Shown one piece after another: positions 1 to 5,623 of a stretch of DNA of 8,642 bases. How positions within the stretch are numbered: the stretch's first letter is position 1; the number at the start of each line of letters is the position of its first letter. The notes under the pieces are model-generated. The model had not been told where the DNA came from. It searched no databases and was given only the letters and a program-made list of their open reading frames with translations. Both the position numbers and the translations under genes were made by a program. Source of the DNA: DATLEX01 sp035525015 (lineage in GTDB: Bacteria > Acidobacteriota > Thermoanaerobaculia > Gp7-AA8); NCBI GenBank assembly GCA_035525015.1, contig DATLFC010000209.1, forward strand, positions 1 to 8,642, given 5' to 3'.

Positions 1-2
1 CG

Positions 3-539
3 TCAGAAGGCGTCGGCGTTCTGGGCATCAGTCAGGGTGGGCACATCGCCCCGATGGTCGAGGAGCTCGTCCCCGATCTCGCCTTCGCGGTGAACCTCTC
101 CGGCTCCGCGGTTCCCATCGAACAGCAGCTCGAGCTCGAGCTGACCAACACGCTGCGCGAGGATGGGTGGCCGCGATTTCTGGTTCCGCTCGTGCGGCCG
201 ATCGCCATTCGAACCGTGAAGAACCGCAGGCCCGAATGGTGGCGCAAGAACGGGAAACTCGATCCCATTCCGCACTGGCGCAGCCTCGACGCGCCGGCGC
301 TGGTCGTCTACGGGGCAGAGGACGAGCAGGACAACGTGCCGGTCAAGCGGAGCGTCGAGCGTCTGCGGTCCGTGGCCGCCGGGAAGAAGCGTGGCATCGA
401 CATCGTCGTCTATCCTGACAGCGGTCACGCGCTGTACGCGCCCGGCACGACGCGGATCCGCGAAGACTTCCTGCAGACGCTCGTTCGCTGGATCCGGTCC
501 GCTACCGCGGCCACAGCCAGCCGAACACCCCCGCCGTGA
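3..539 (+). CDS. alpha/beta hydrolase, C-terminal part (5' end outside window)
   Basis: The reading frame is already open at the window edge, so the start lies upstream and only about 178 residues are visible. Near the edge is the nucleophile elbow G-I-S-Q-G-G (catalytic Ser codon at 30-32), the GxSxG signature of alpha/beta hydrolases. A strand reading APALVVYGAEDEQDNVPV follows, with the acidic triad residue probably at 321-323 or 330-332. The late DSGHAL motif carries the catalytic His (426-428), just before a terminal amphipathic helix. The order Ser, Asp, His matches the fold, and the style resembles peptidase-S9/BAAT/dienelactone-hydrolase-like enzymes; the substrate cannot be told. The internal ATG at 54 is not the true start because the nucleophile lies before it. 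The 3' end overlaps the end of the convergent membrane-protein gene by 38 bases. Confidence 0.85.
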   Translation, partial: SEGVGVLGISQGGHIAPMVEELVPDLAFAVNLSGSAVPIEQQLELELTNTLREDGWPRFLVPLVRPIAIRTVKNRRPEWWRKNGKLDPIPHWRSLDAPALVVYGAEDEQDNVPVKRSVERLRSVAAGKKRGIDIVVYPDSGHALYAPGTTRIREDFLQTLVRWIRSATAATASRTPPP

Positions 540-1062
540 GCAGACCGTAGATCAGGCCGTCGAACGTCTCAATGATGGAGTACCTCCAGGCCCGCTTGTA
601 CCAGATCGACATCTGCCACAGCGCGACCGAGTAGGCGATGAACGCGGTCGTGCCGGCGAAGCGGAAGACTTCGAGATAGTGCGCGCCCGGCGGGAGTGCG
701 CGGCTGGCGACATACGCCGCGAAGTAGCCGACCACCAGCAGGTAGACGAACCACGCCGCCATGCTGCCTCCCATCGACATCGGCCCGGGCTGCATCACAG
801 TCAGAATCATCACCGGCCCGCGCTTCATCTTTTCCGTGAACTCCGGCGTCTTCATCTCCGCCATGTTCGCGGAGCGCGGCACCATGTAGTCGCCCGGAGG
901 GATGGCCATCGGTCCGACGACCTGGATGAACTGATCCTGCGCCGGAAGGGCGGGGTAATCCTTCCGATGCCACAGCGGCATCATGTGAATGATCGAACTG
1001 GCGACGAAGACGATGACGGCCGAGAGAAGAATGGGGAGCCAGAGCGCGGTCAGCGAGGTCAT
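502..1062 (-). CDS. conserved four-helix membrane protein of unknown function
   Basis: This is a 186-residue protein with four clear hydrophobic segments at about residues 5-26, 102-120, 132-154 and 167-184. Between helices 1 and 2 is a polar region of about 75 residues containing IPPGDYMVPRSANMAEM, a KRGP motif at 80-83 and a Met/Gly/Pro-rich stretch. Charged residues after helix 1 (WHRKDY) suggest that this domain lies on one side of the membrane. I recognise the pattern (short N-terminal helix, IIHM..WH, PPGDYM.P, K.GP, FDG..Y.L.TAG.FGWLWP) as one shared by hypothetical proteins in Acidobacteriota and other soil bacteria, but know no function for it. The start is well supported: GAGGAGG lies five bases upstream of the ATG. 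It is divergent from the response regulator and convergent with the hydrolase. Confidence 0.85.
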   Translation of the reverse strand: MTSLTALWLPILLSAVIVFVASSIIHMMPLWHRKDYPALPAQDQFIQVVGPMAIPPGDYMVPRSANMAEMKTPEFTEKMKRGPVMILTVMQPGPMSMGGSMAAWFVYLLVVGYFAAYVASRALPPGAHYLEVFRFAGTTAFIAYSVALWQMSIWYKRAWRYSIIETFDGLIYGLLTAGVFGWLWPR

Positions 1063-1067
1063 GGCAG

Positions 1068-1074
1068 CCTCCTC
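1068..1074 (-). promoter_or_regulatory. Shine-Dalgarno site of the membrane-protein gene
   Basis: Read on the minus strand this is GAGGAGG, a near-perfect anti-16S match, five bases before the ATG at 1062. It fixes that start codon. Confidence 0.75.
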
Positions 1075-1087
1075 TATTTCTTTTCTG

Positions 1088-1093
1088 ATTCTA
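1088..1093 (-). promoter_or_regulatory. possible -10 box for the membrane-protein gene
   Basis: The minus strand reads TAGAAT here, about 25 bases upstream of the ATG, which suits a short leader containing the GAGGAGG site. No convincing -35 hexamer at 16-18 bases was found, so this rests on a single hexamer. The 146-base divergent region (1063-1208) must hold promoters for both this gene and the response regulator, but I see no clear one on the plus strand. Confidence 0.25.
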
Positions 1094-1195
1094 TGACGAA
1101 GTGTCGCCCGGCGAGGTCAGTTCCTCGAAACGGTCGACGCATTTTCAACGACTTACGTTGGTAGGTTGCTTGCGCTACTCCTCAGCGGTCCAATC

Positions 1196-1203
1196 GGAGG
1201 AGG
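1196..1203 (+). promoter_or_regulatory. Shine-Dalgarno site of the response regulator
   Basis: GGAGGAGG followed by AAGCG and the ATG at 1209. This strong site chooses the start at 1209 over the longer open frame from 1101, whose extra 36 residues do not belong to a receiver domain. Confidence 0.75.
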
Positions 1204-1208
1204 AAGCG

Positions 1209-1565
1209 ATGAAGCGGAGAATACTCGTTGTCGATGATGAGCCCGATATCCGGAGCCTCGTGCGCCTGGTGCTGGAGCGGGCAGGCTACGAGGTGACGAC
1301 GGCGCGCGACGGCTGCGAGGCGATCTCGCTTCTCGCCGACGGCGATTATGACGTCATCCTTCTCGACGTCCGGATGCCGCGTCTCGACGGCATCGGCGTG
1401 GTCGATGAGCTGCGGCGCGCGAACAGCCCCGTGCTGGCGCACACCTATCTGCTGAGCGGCGGCGATCCGCATGAACTGGCCGGTCTCCCCGTCCGCGGCG
1501 TAATCGGCAAGCCGTTCGACGTCGATCGCCTGTTGGCCGAGGCGAGGGATTGCATCGGCCATTAG
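1209..1565 (+). CDS. single-domain response regulator (CheY-like receiver)
   Basis: This 118-residue protein is just one REC domain with no output domain. Visible landmarks are MKRRILVVDDEPD at the N-terminus (acidic pair D9/D10 for Mg2+ binding), LLDVRMPRLDG with phosphoacceptor D53, S83 in YLLSGGD (the switch Thr/Ser position) and K101 in the cis-Pro motif GKPF. All residues needed for phosphotransfer are present, so it should accept phosphate from a histidine kinase. No kinase or phosphotransferase lies beside it, so the partner is unknown. Stand-alone receivers act through protein contacts (CheY, Spo0F, DivK types) rather than DNA binding. Its TAG stop overlaps the TAA stop of the convergent NmrA-like gene, leaving no room for a terminator between them. 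Confidence 0.92.
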   Translation: MKRRILVVDDEPDIRSLVRLVLERAGYEVTTARDGCEAISLLADGDYDVILLDVRMPRLDGIGVVDELRRANSPVLAHTYLLSGGDPHELAGLPVRGVIGKPFDVDRLLAEARDCIGH

Positions 1566-2327
1566 GCGAACATGCGGCGGAGGAAGCGATCGGCCGACGT
1601 GAGGGCGACGCCGAAGGTCTTCGTCGTCTCGTCCATCGGGATGATGACGTCCTGCTGTTCGAGTCCTGCCATCATGAAACCGATGGCCTGATCGTGCGGC
1701 GGCGGCAGGCCGGCCGAGGAGGATCCGCTGGTTGCGCGCCGCGGGATGGTCGACCGCGGCGGAGGTGAACGCCGCGACGTCCTCGGCGGCGATGAACGAG
1801 TGACGGGACTTCCCGCCGCTCACCAGCGGGACGGGACGGCCGTCGCGCACGGCGCCGCCGACGATCATCGGAAACCAGACGTCCATGAAAACGTGCGGGG
1901 CGATGATGGTCCACTCCATGCCGCTTTGGCGGAGATGCTCCTCGGCCTTCGCCTTCGCAGCAAAAAGCGGAACGGGGCTGGCGGGATCGACGGCGGCGGC
2001 CGAGACGAAGATGAAGCGATGGACGCCGGCTTTGGCGGCGGCGTCGATCAGGTGGATGTTGCCCTGCAGATCGACGGAGTCGATGTTGTCCGCGCCGCCG
2101 CGGCTGACGGAGTTCGCGGTCGTCACCACGGTGGTGACGCCGCCGCAGGCGGCTTCGAGAGAAGAGGGATCTTTCATGTCGCCGCCGGCGATCTGCGCGC
2201 CGGCACGGGCGAGCTTCGTGCCGTCCGACCCTTCGCGCACCAGCGCGCGAACCTGGCGGCCTTCCGCAAGCAGTCTGCGGGCGATCAAACCTCCGAGATG
2301 ACCGGTTGCTCCGACGACGAGTATCAC
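1562..2327 (-). pseudogene. NmrA-like NAD(P)-binding (atypical SDR) protein, disrupted by internal deletion/frameshift
   Basis: The first 205 codons (2327 down to 1713) encode a Rossmann-fold NAD(P)-binding protein. They show MILVVGATGHLGG (GxxGxxG dinucleotide motif), RALVREGSD after strand 2, GGDMKDPSSLEAA, VTTVVTTAN, a HRFIFVSAAAVDP strand, EEHLRQSGMEWTIIAP, HSFIAAEDVAAF and RNQRILLG. Beyond RILLG the frame turns to low-complexity residues. In another minus-strand frame from 1711 to 1565 the genuine family C-terminus resumes: GLPPPHDQAIGFMMAGLEQQ, then PMDETTKTFGVALTSADRFL, stop TAA at 1564-1562. Relatives have roughly 30 residues between these blocks, so about 80-100 bases seem lost with a change of frame. 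The continuous 381-codon frame instead runs on antisense to the response regulator and is not the native protein. The start is GTG, supported by AAAGGAG ten bases upstream; it lies 16 bases after the GH3 stop and is probably co-transcribed. It could be a real pseudogene or an assembly error. Confidence 0.75.
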
Positions 2328-2337
2328 GATGGCTCTT

Positions 2338-2344
2338 CTCCTTT
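2338..2344 (-). promoter_or_regulatory. Shine-Dalgarno site selecting the GTG start of the NmrA-like gene
   Basis: The minus strand reads AAAGGAG, ten bases before GTG at 2327, and touches the TGA stop of the GH3 gene (2346-2344). There is no ATG nearby, and the codons after the GTG begin the ILVVGATG dinucleotide-binding strand, so GTG is the best start. The arrangement suggests translational coupling to GH3. Confidence 0.6.
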
Positions 2345-4143
2345 CAGTTCGTCAGACCGTGGCCGATCGGGTAGAGGCCGGGCATGTTGACGGGGAGCCT
2401 TCCGCGGTAGGGGATCTCGCCGGTGAGGGCCTTGATGGCCGCCAGCTCCGCCGTGCCGCTGATGTCGTACGTGACCACGTAGGACGGAAGCTCGGGGACG
2501 TGCATCAGGACGAACGGGCTGCCGAAGGAATGGAAGACGAACGGCTTTTCCGTGGTCGAGAGATCGCGCAGCAGCGCGATCTGCGTCTCGTTGAGCGCGA
2601 TCGATCCTTTGTACGACGCCACCCGGACGAAGCCGTTGACGACGACGGCGTCGGCAACCGAGGCGAGCTTGCGCACCAGGTCGTACTCGGCCGGCGTGCT
2701 CTGATCGTCGATCTGCACCGTGGTCGCTCGGGGAAAGCGCTTGCGCAGCTCCGCCGTCAGGATGCGGCCCACCGGGCCTTCGCGCCAGCCGCTGCGCGTG
2801 TCGAGCAGGTTGATCTGCACCACGTTCAGGTCGGGGGAGGGGCGGAGCGGGAGGATCTTCTTCTCGTCGCGGACGAGCGTGATGGCGTGGTCGGCGATCC
2901 GCTGGGCCACGGCGCGGTGCTCCTTCGTGCCTGCGATCTGCATCAGGCGGTTGACGTCGACCAGCCGGTTCCGGTGCAGTCCGAGGGTGCTCTTGGCGCG
3001 GAGGACGCGCCGCACCGACTCGTCGAGCCGCGCTTCCGTGATGCGGCCGCTGCGCACTGCCTGCTGCATGGCACGGAATGACGCTTCGAGATCGGGGGCG
3101 CCGATGATGATGTCCGCCCCCGCCTCGACGGCCAGGAGCGTGGCCTCGTCGTTCGCGAAGTGCGACGTGACTCCGCGCATCCCCATCGAGTCGGTGAAAA
3201 GCACTCCCTCGAATCCGAGATCTTTCCGCAGCAGATCGGTCAGCACCGGCTTCGAGAGCGTGGCCGGCATCCCTTCCTTCGGCTCGAGCTGCGGCAGCCA
3301 GATGTGCGCGGTCATGAACGCGCCGGCCCCCGCCTCGACCGCGGCGCGGAACGGCGGCAGCTCGACCGCCTGCAGCCGCTCGCGGCCGACGTCGAGCACC
3401 GGCATGGCCAGGTGCGAGTCGACGGCGACGTCCCCGTGTCCGGGGAAGTGTTTCGCCGTGGCGATCTGGCCGTTCTCCTGGATGCCGCGGATGTAGATCG
3501 CCACCAGCCGCGACACCGTGGCGGGATCCTCGCCGAACGACCGGATGTTGATGATCGGATTGGCCGGGTTGTTGTTCACGTCGGCCACGGGATAGAAGTT
3601 GACGTTGATCCCGGCCGCGCGTCCTTCGCGTGCGGTCACCCGCGCCGCCTCGTACACGAGCTGGTCGTCGCCGGTTGCGGCCATCGACATCGCCAGCGGC
3701 ATGCGCGTCGCGCCGTACAGCACATAGCCGGCGCCCCCTTCGAGGTTGGCCGAAGTCAGCAGCGGGATCTTCGCCATCTTCTGCAGCTCGTTGAGCGTCA
3801 GCGCGACGCTCGACGCCTCGCCGATCCCGCCGTGCAGGCTGCCGACGTGATACTCCGTCACGGCACGCCGCGCGTCGGCCAGATCATCCGAGTCGAGCGC
3901 CCGGTAAGCCCCCGGCCCGCTCCGCCCCATCAGCATCTGCCCGATCTTCTCGTCCACGGTCATCGACCGCAGCGTCCGCTCCACCCACCGTTCGTCCGCC
4001 CTCACCCCCCCCGCCACCAACAACACGAGGAGAAATGGGGTCAGGCCTTCCCTTTTACCTTTCTCTCCATCGCGTAGAGCCGTGTGATCCCTCTTCCGCT
4101 CTACAGGCCGGAGAGAAAGGTAAAAGGGAAGGCCTGACCCCAT
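2344..4143 (-). CDS. secreted glycoside hydrolase family 3, beta-N-acetylhexosaminidase (NagZ-like) type
   Basis: This two-domain GH3 enzyme is 599 residues long from the ATG used here. The (beta/alpha)8 domain begins near residue 50 (WVERTLRSMTVDEKIGQM). It carries RSFGEDP (201-207), KHFPGHGD (231-238) followed by D242-S-H244, and the nucleophile D318 in LFTDSMGM. In NagZ-type GH3 enzymes the Asp-His pair of this KHFPGHG-x4-DSH loop acts as general acid/base, so release of N-acetylglucosamine from amino-sugar polymers such as peptidoglycan is the best guess. A C-terminal alpha/beta domain follows (about 410-599), ending in the GH3-typical GRLPVNMPGLYPIGHGL. Residues 36-49 (PFLLVLLVAGGVRA) look like the core and cleavage region of a signal peptide, implying periplasmic export. 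The native start seems lost: the first 34-36 residues come from the 111-bp inverted repeat at 4034-4144. ATG 4143 directly follows the pfk stop and has GGAG five bases upstream, so it may be used. Confidence 0.88.
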   Translation of the reverse strand: MGSGLPFYLSLRPVERKRDHTALRDGEKGKREGLTPFLLVLLVAGGVRADERWVERTLRSMTVDEKIGQMLMGRSGPGAYRALDSDDLADARRAVTEYHVGSLHGGIGEASSVALTLNELQKMAKIPLLTSANLEGGAGYVLYGATRMPLAMSMAATGDDQLVYEAARVTAREGRAAGINVNFYPVADVNNNPANPIINIRSFGEDPATVSRLVAIYIRGIQENGQIATAKHFPGHGDVAVDSHLAMPVLDVGRERLQAVELPPFRAAVEAGAGAFMTAHIWLPQLEPKEGMPATLSKPVLTDLLRKDLGFEGVLFTDSMGMRGVTSHFANDEATLLAVEAGADIIIGAPDLEASFRAMQQAVRSGRITEARLDESVRRVLRAKSTLGLHRNRLVDVNRLMQIAGTKEHRAVAQRIADHAITLVRDEKKILPLRPSPDLNVVQINLLDTRSGWREGPVGRILTAELRKRFPRATTVQIDDQSTPAEYDLVRKLASVADAVVVNGFVRVASYKGSIALNETQIALLRDLSTTEKPFVFHSFGSPFVLMHVPELPSYVVTYDISGTAELAAIKALTGEIPYRGRLPVNMPGLYPIGHGLTN

Positions 4144-4144
4144 T
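4034..4144. repeat. 111-bp palindromic element with perfect 35-bp inverted arms (REPIN/MITE-like)
   Basis: The left arm (4034-4068) and right arm (4110-4144) are exact reverse complements over 35 bases. They start AATGGGGTCAGGCC and carry a pyrimidine-rich inner part (CCTTTCTCTCC). Inside is a second stem, GTAGAGC (4074-4080) with GCTCTAC (4098-4104), around a 17-base loop. The whole element can therefore fold as one long hairpin with five-base internal loops. No transposase is encoded and no target-site duplication is evident. GGGGTCAG-type palindromes are, to my recollection, dispersed in GC-rich genomes and linked to RAYT/IS200-like transposases; that link is not testable here. The element lies exactly between the pfk stop and the GH3 signal-peptide core. 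Confidence 0.9.
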
Positions 4145-5238
4145 CAGTCTCCGAAGGTGATGCCGAGGTCGCGGGCGGTGAGCATGGTGTCGGAGTCGAG
4201 GCCGACGGTTTTCATCCGGTGGGTGGCGTCGGCGAGGGGGACGTACTTGACCGTCGGCGGATCGAGGGCGACCATGACGCCGGTCTGCCCCTCGGCCAGC
4301 GCGCGGACGGCCGCGGCGCCGAAGCGGAGGGAGAGGAGTCGATCGAACGTCGTCGGCGTGCCGCCGCGGAGCAAGTGGCCGAGGACGACTGTCCGGAGCT
4401 CGCGACCGGTGAGCTCCTCGAGCTCTTCCATGACGCGCTGCCCGGCTCCGCCGAGCTGCTCCGCACCGCCGGCTTCGCGCTTCTTCTTCAAAGAGAATGT
4501 CCCTCCCTTCGGCCTTGCCCCCTCGGCGACGACGACGATGGCGTGTTTGAGATCGCGGATCTTGTCGGCGACGATCTGGATGTCGTACGGAATCTCCGGG
4601 ATGAGGATGGCGGCGGCGGTTGCGGAGACGCCGGAGTTGAGTGCGATCCAACCCGCGTACCGCCCCATCACCTCGACGACCATGATCCGGCGGTGCGCAT
4701 CCGCGGTCGTGTGCAACCGGTCGATGGCCTCGGTCGCGAACGAGACGGCGGTGTCGAAGCCGAACGTGACGACGGTCCCTTCGAGGTCGTTGTCGATCGT
4801 CTTCGGAACGCCGACCACGCACAGCCCTTTGCCGGCCAGGACGGCGGCGATGCCGAGGGAACCGTCGCCGCCGATGCAGATGAGCGCGTCGATCTCGTGG
4901 CGGCGGAAGGCGGCGATCAGCTCGTCGCTCCGATCGACTTCGACGACGGTGCCATCGGGATTGGTCACCGGGAACTCGAGCGGATTTCCGCGATTCGTCG
5001 TACCGAGGATCGTGCCGCCGATGGGAGTGATGCCCTGGACGGCGGCGCGATCGAGCGGGACGAGACCGCCGTCGGGATAGTCATGCGGCATCATCAGACC
5101 GTTGTAGCCGTCGCGGATCCCGACGCACTCCCACCCCCGGTTCATGGCCGCGAGAGTCGTGGCCCGGATCACGGCGTTGAGGCCGGGAGCATCGCCCCCT
5201 CCGGTGGAGATGGCGATGCGGCGGATAGCGCGCGTCAT
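4144..5238 (-). CDS. 6-phosphofructokinase (ATP-type signature)
   Basis: This is a 364-residue PfkA-superfamily enzyme that phosphorylates fructose 6-phosphate to fructose 1,6-bisphosphate in glycolysis; it is cytosolic. Motifs in order are STGGGDAPGLNAVIR (11-25, nucleotide loop), GGTILGTTNRG (74-84), IGGDGS (122-127), PKTIDND (145-151, catalytic base D149), MGRYAGW (191-197, sugar-phosphate binding), EGARPKGG (239-246) and GHLLRGG (287-293). The co-substrate site reads GGDGS, with Gly where PPi-dependent enzymes have Asp, while the PKTIDND Lys is shared with PPi and actinobacterial-type enzymes. By family rules this predicts ATP use within the long 'group III' branch. The length is slightly above that of the 320-residue E. 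coli enzyme. The ATG is four bases after the stop of the amidohydrolase-like remnant, with GGTGAG just upstream, and the TGA abuts the inverted repeat and GH3 start, suggesting one operon. Confidence 0.95.
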   Translation of the reverse strand: MTRAIRRIAISTGGGDAPGLNAVIRATTLAAMNRGWECVGIRDGYNGLMMPHDYPDGGLVPLDRAAVQGITPIGGTILGTTNRGNPLEFPVTNPDGTVVEVDRSDELIAAFRRHEIDALICIGGDGSLGIAAVLAGKGLCVVGVPKTIDNDLEGTVVTFGFDTAVSFATEAIDRLHTTADAHRRIMVVEVMGRYAGWIALNSGVSATAAAILIPEIPYDIQIVADKIRDLKHAIVVVAEGARPKGGTFSLKKKREAGGAEQLGGAGQRVMEELEELTGRELRTVVLGHLLRGGTPTTFDRLLSLRFGAAAVRALAEGQTGVMVALDPPTVKYVPLADATHRMKTVGLDSDTMLTARDLGITFGD

Positions 5239-5242
5239 GCGC

Positions 5243-5557
5243 TCACCGGTATATCACGCCGTCCCGAATCGTGAGCACGACGCGTCCGCGGTGGTCGATC
5301 AGCACCATGTTTGCGCGGTTTCCGGCTTCGATCGGGGTTCCTGCAGGGCGCAGCACGCGGCCGTTTCCCTCGATGATCTCGGCGCCGGTGGGTGGTACGA
5401 CTCCCGCCGCATGCTCGACGCCGAGGATCGTGTCGCCCTCGATGATGACGATCATGCCGGGGTGGCCGTGCACGACGACGTCGCGGAGGATCAGAGGGCG
5501 GGAGGGGGCGTAGCCGGTCGAGCAGGCCAGGGTAAGGAGCAGGAGAATGGTGAGGCG
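5243..5557 (-). pseudogene. amidohydrolase-like lipoprotein remnant lacking the catalytic barrel and a start codon
   Basis: The open frame reads RLTILLLLTLAC (lipoprotein signal core ending at Cys, 5524-5522). Next comes LILRDVVVHGHPGMIVIIEG and DTILGV...AEIIEGNGRVLRPA, the N-terminal half of the metal-dependent amidohydrolase beta-sandwich. Without a break it continues GTPIEAGNRANMVLIDHRG to TIRDGVIYR, the family's C-terminal half. The roughly 300-residue TIM barrel with its HxH and other metal ligands is missing; the join lies near 5338-5346, in frame. No ATG, GTG or TTG lies in frame upstream for a long way: a single palindromic repeat unit (5557-5579) sits exactly where a start such as M-RLTILLLL would be expected. 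The most likely reading is a decayed amidohydrolase (imidazolonepropionase-like family). A functional mini-protein of about 100 residues with an unusual start is possible. It lies four bases before pfk. Confidence 0.6.
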
Positions 5558-5579
5558 CGGCGGCGAGCCGCCGCACTCC
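5557..5579 (-). repeat. single copy of a GGAGTGCGG-type palindromic (REP-like) unit
   Basis: On the minus strand the unit reads GGAGTGCGGCGGCTCG then CCGCCGC: a seven-bp stem (5557-5563 with 5568-5574), a four-base loop and a GGAGT tail. It matches the units at 7702-7724 and 7753-7774, and the shared similarity extends a few bases past the tail (CTCCGAAA on the plus strand). It lies between the S9 peptidase start and the divergent lipoprotein remnant. Confidence 0.8.
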
Positions 5580-5623
5580 GAAATGTGGATAGGCAGGCAC
5601 GAAATCGGCTGCGACCGGGAGCG

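Noticed and set aside
1182..2327. Continuous 381-residue protein for the NmrA-like gene
   Set aside because: After residue 205 the sequence is antisense to the response regulator and resembles no family, while the true C-terminus is found in another frame.
4034..4144. Element as a rho-independent terminator of pfk or as a complete insertion sequence
   Set aside because: It has 35-bp arms with a large loop and no T-run on the relevant strand, and it encodes no transposase; it is better described as a small non-autonomous palindromic repeat.
4055..5274. Several long frames across the pfk locus on both strands
   Set aside because: They are composition-driven shadows of pfk with biased Arg/Asp/Gly/Pro content and no recognisable motif.
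5144..5623. Longer N-terminus for the S9 peptidase (160 extra residues)
   Set aside because: That stretch is antisense to pfk and the lipoprotein remnant; the lipoprotein signal at 5624 defines the start.
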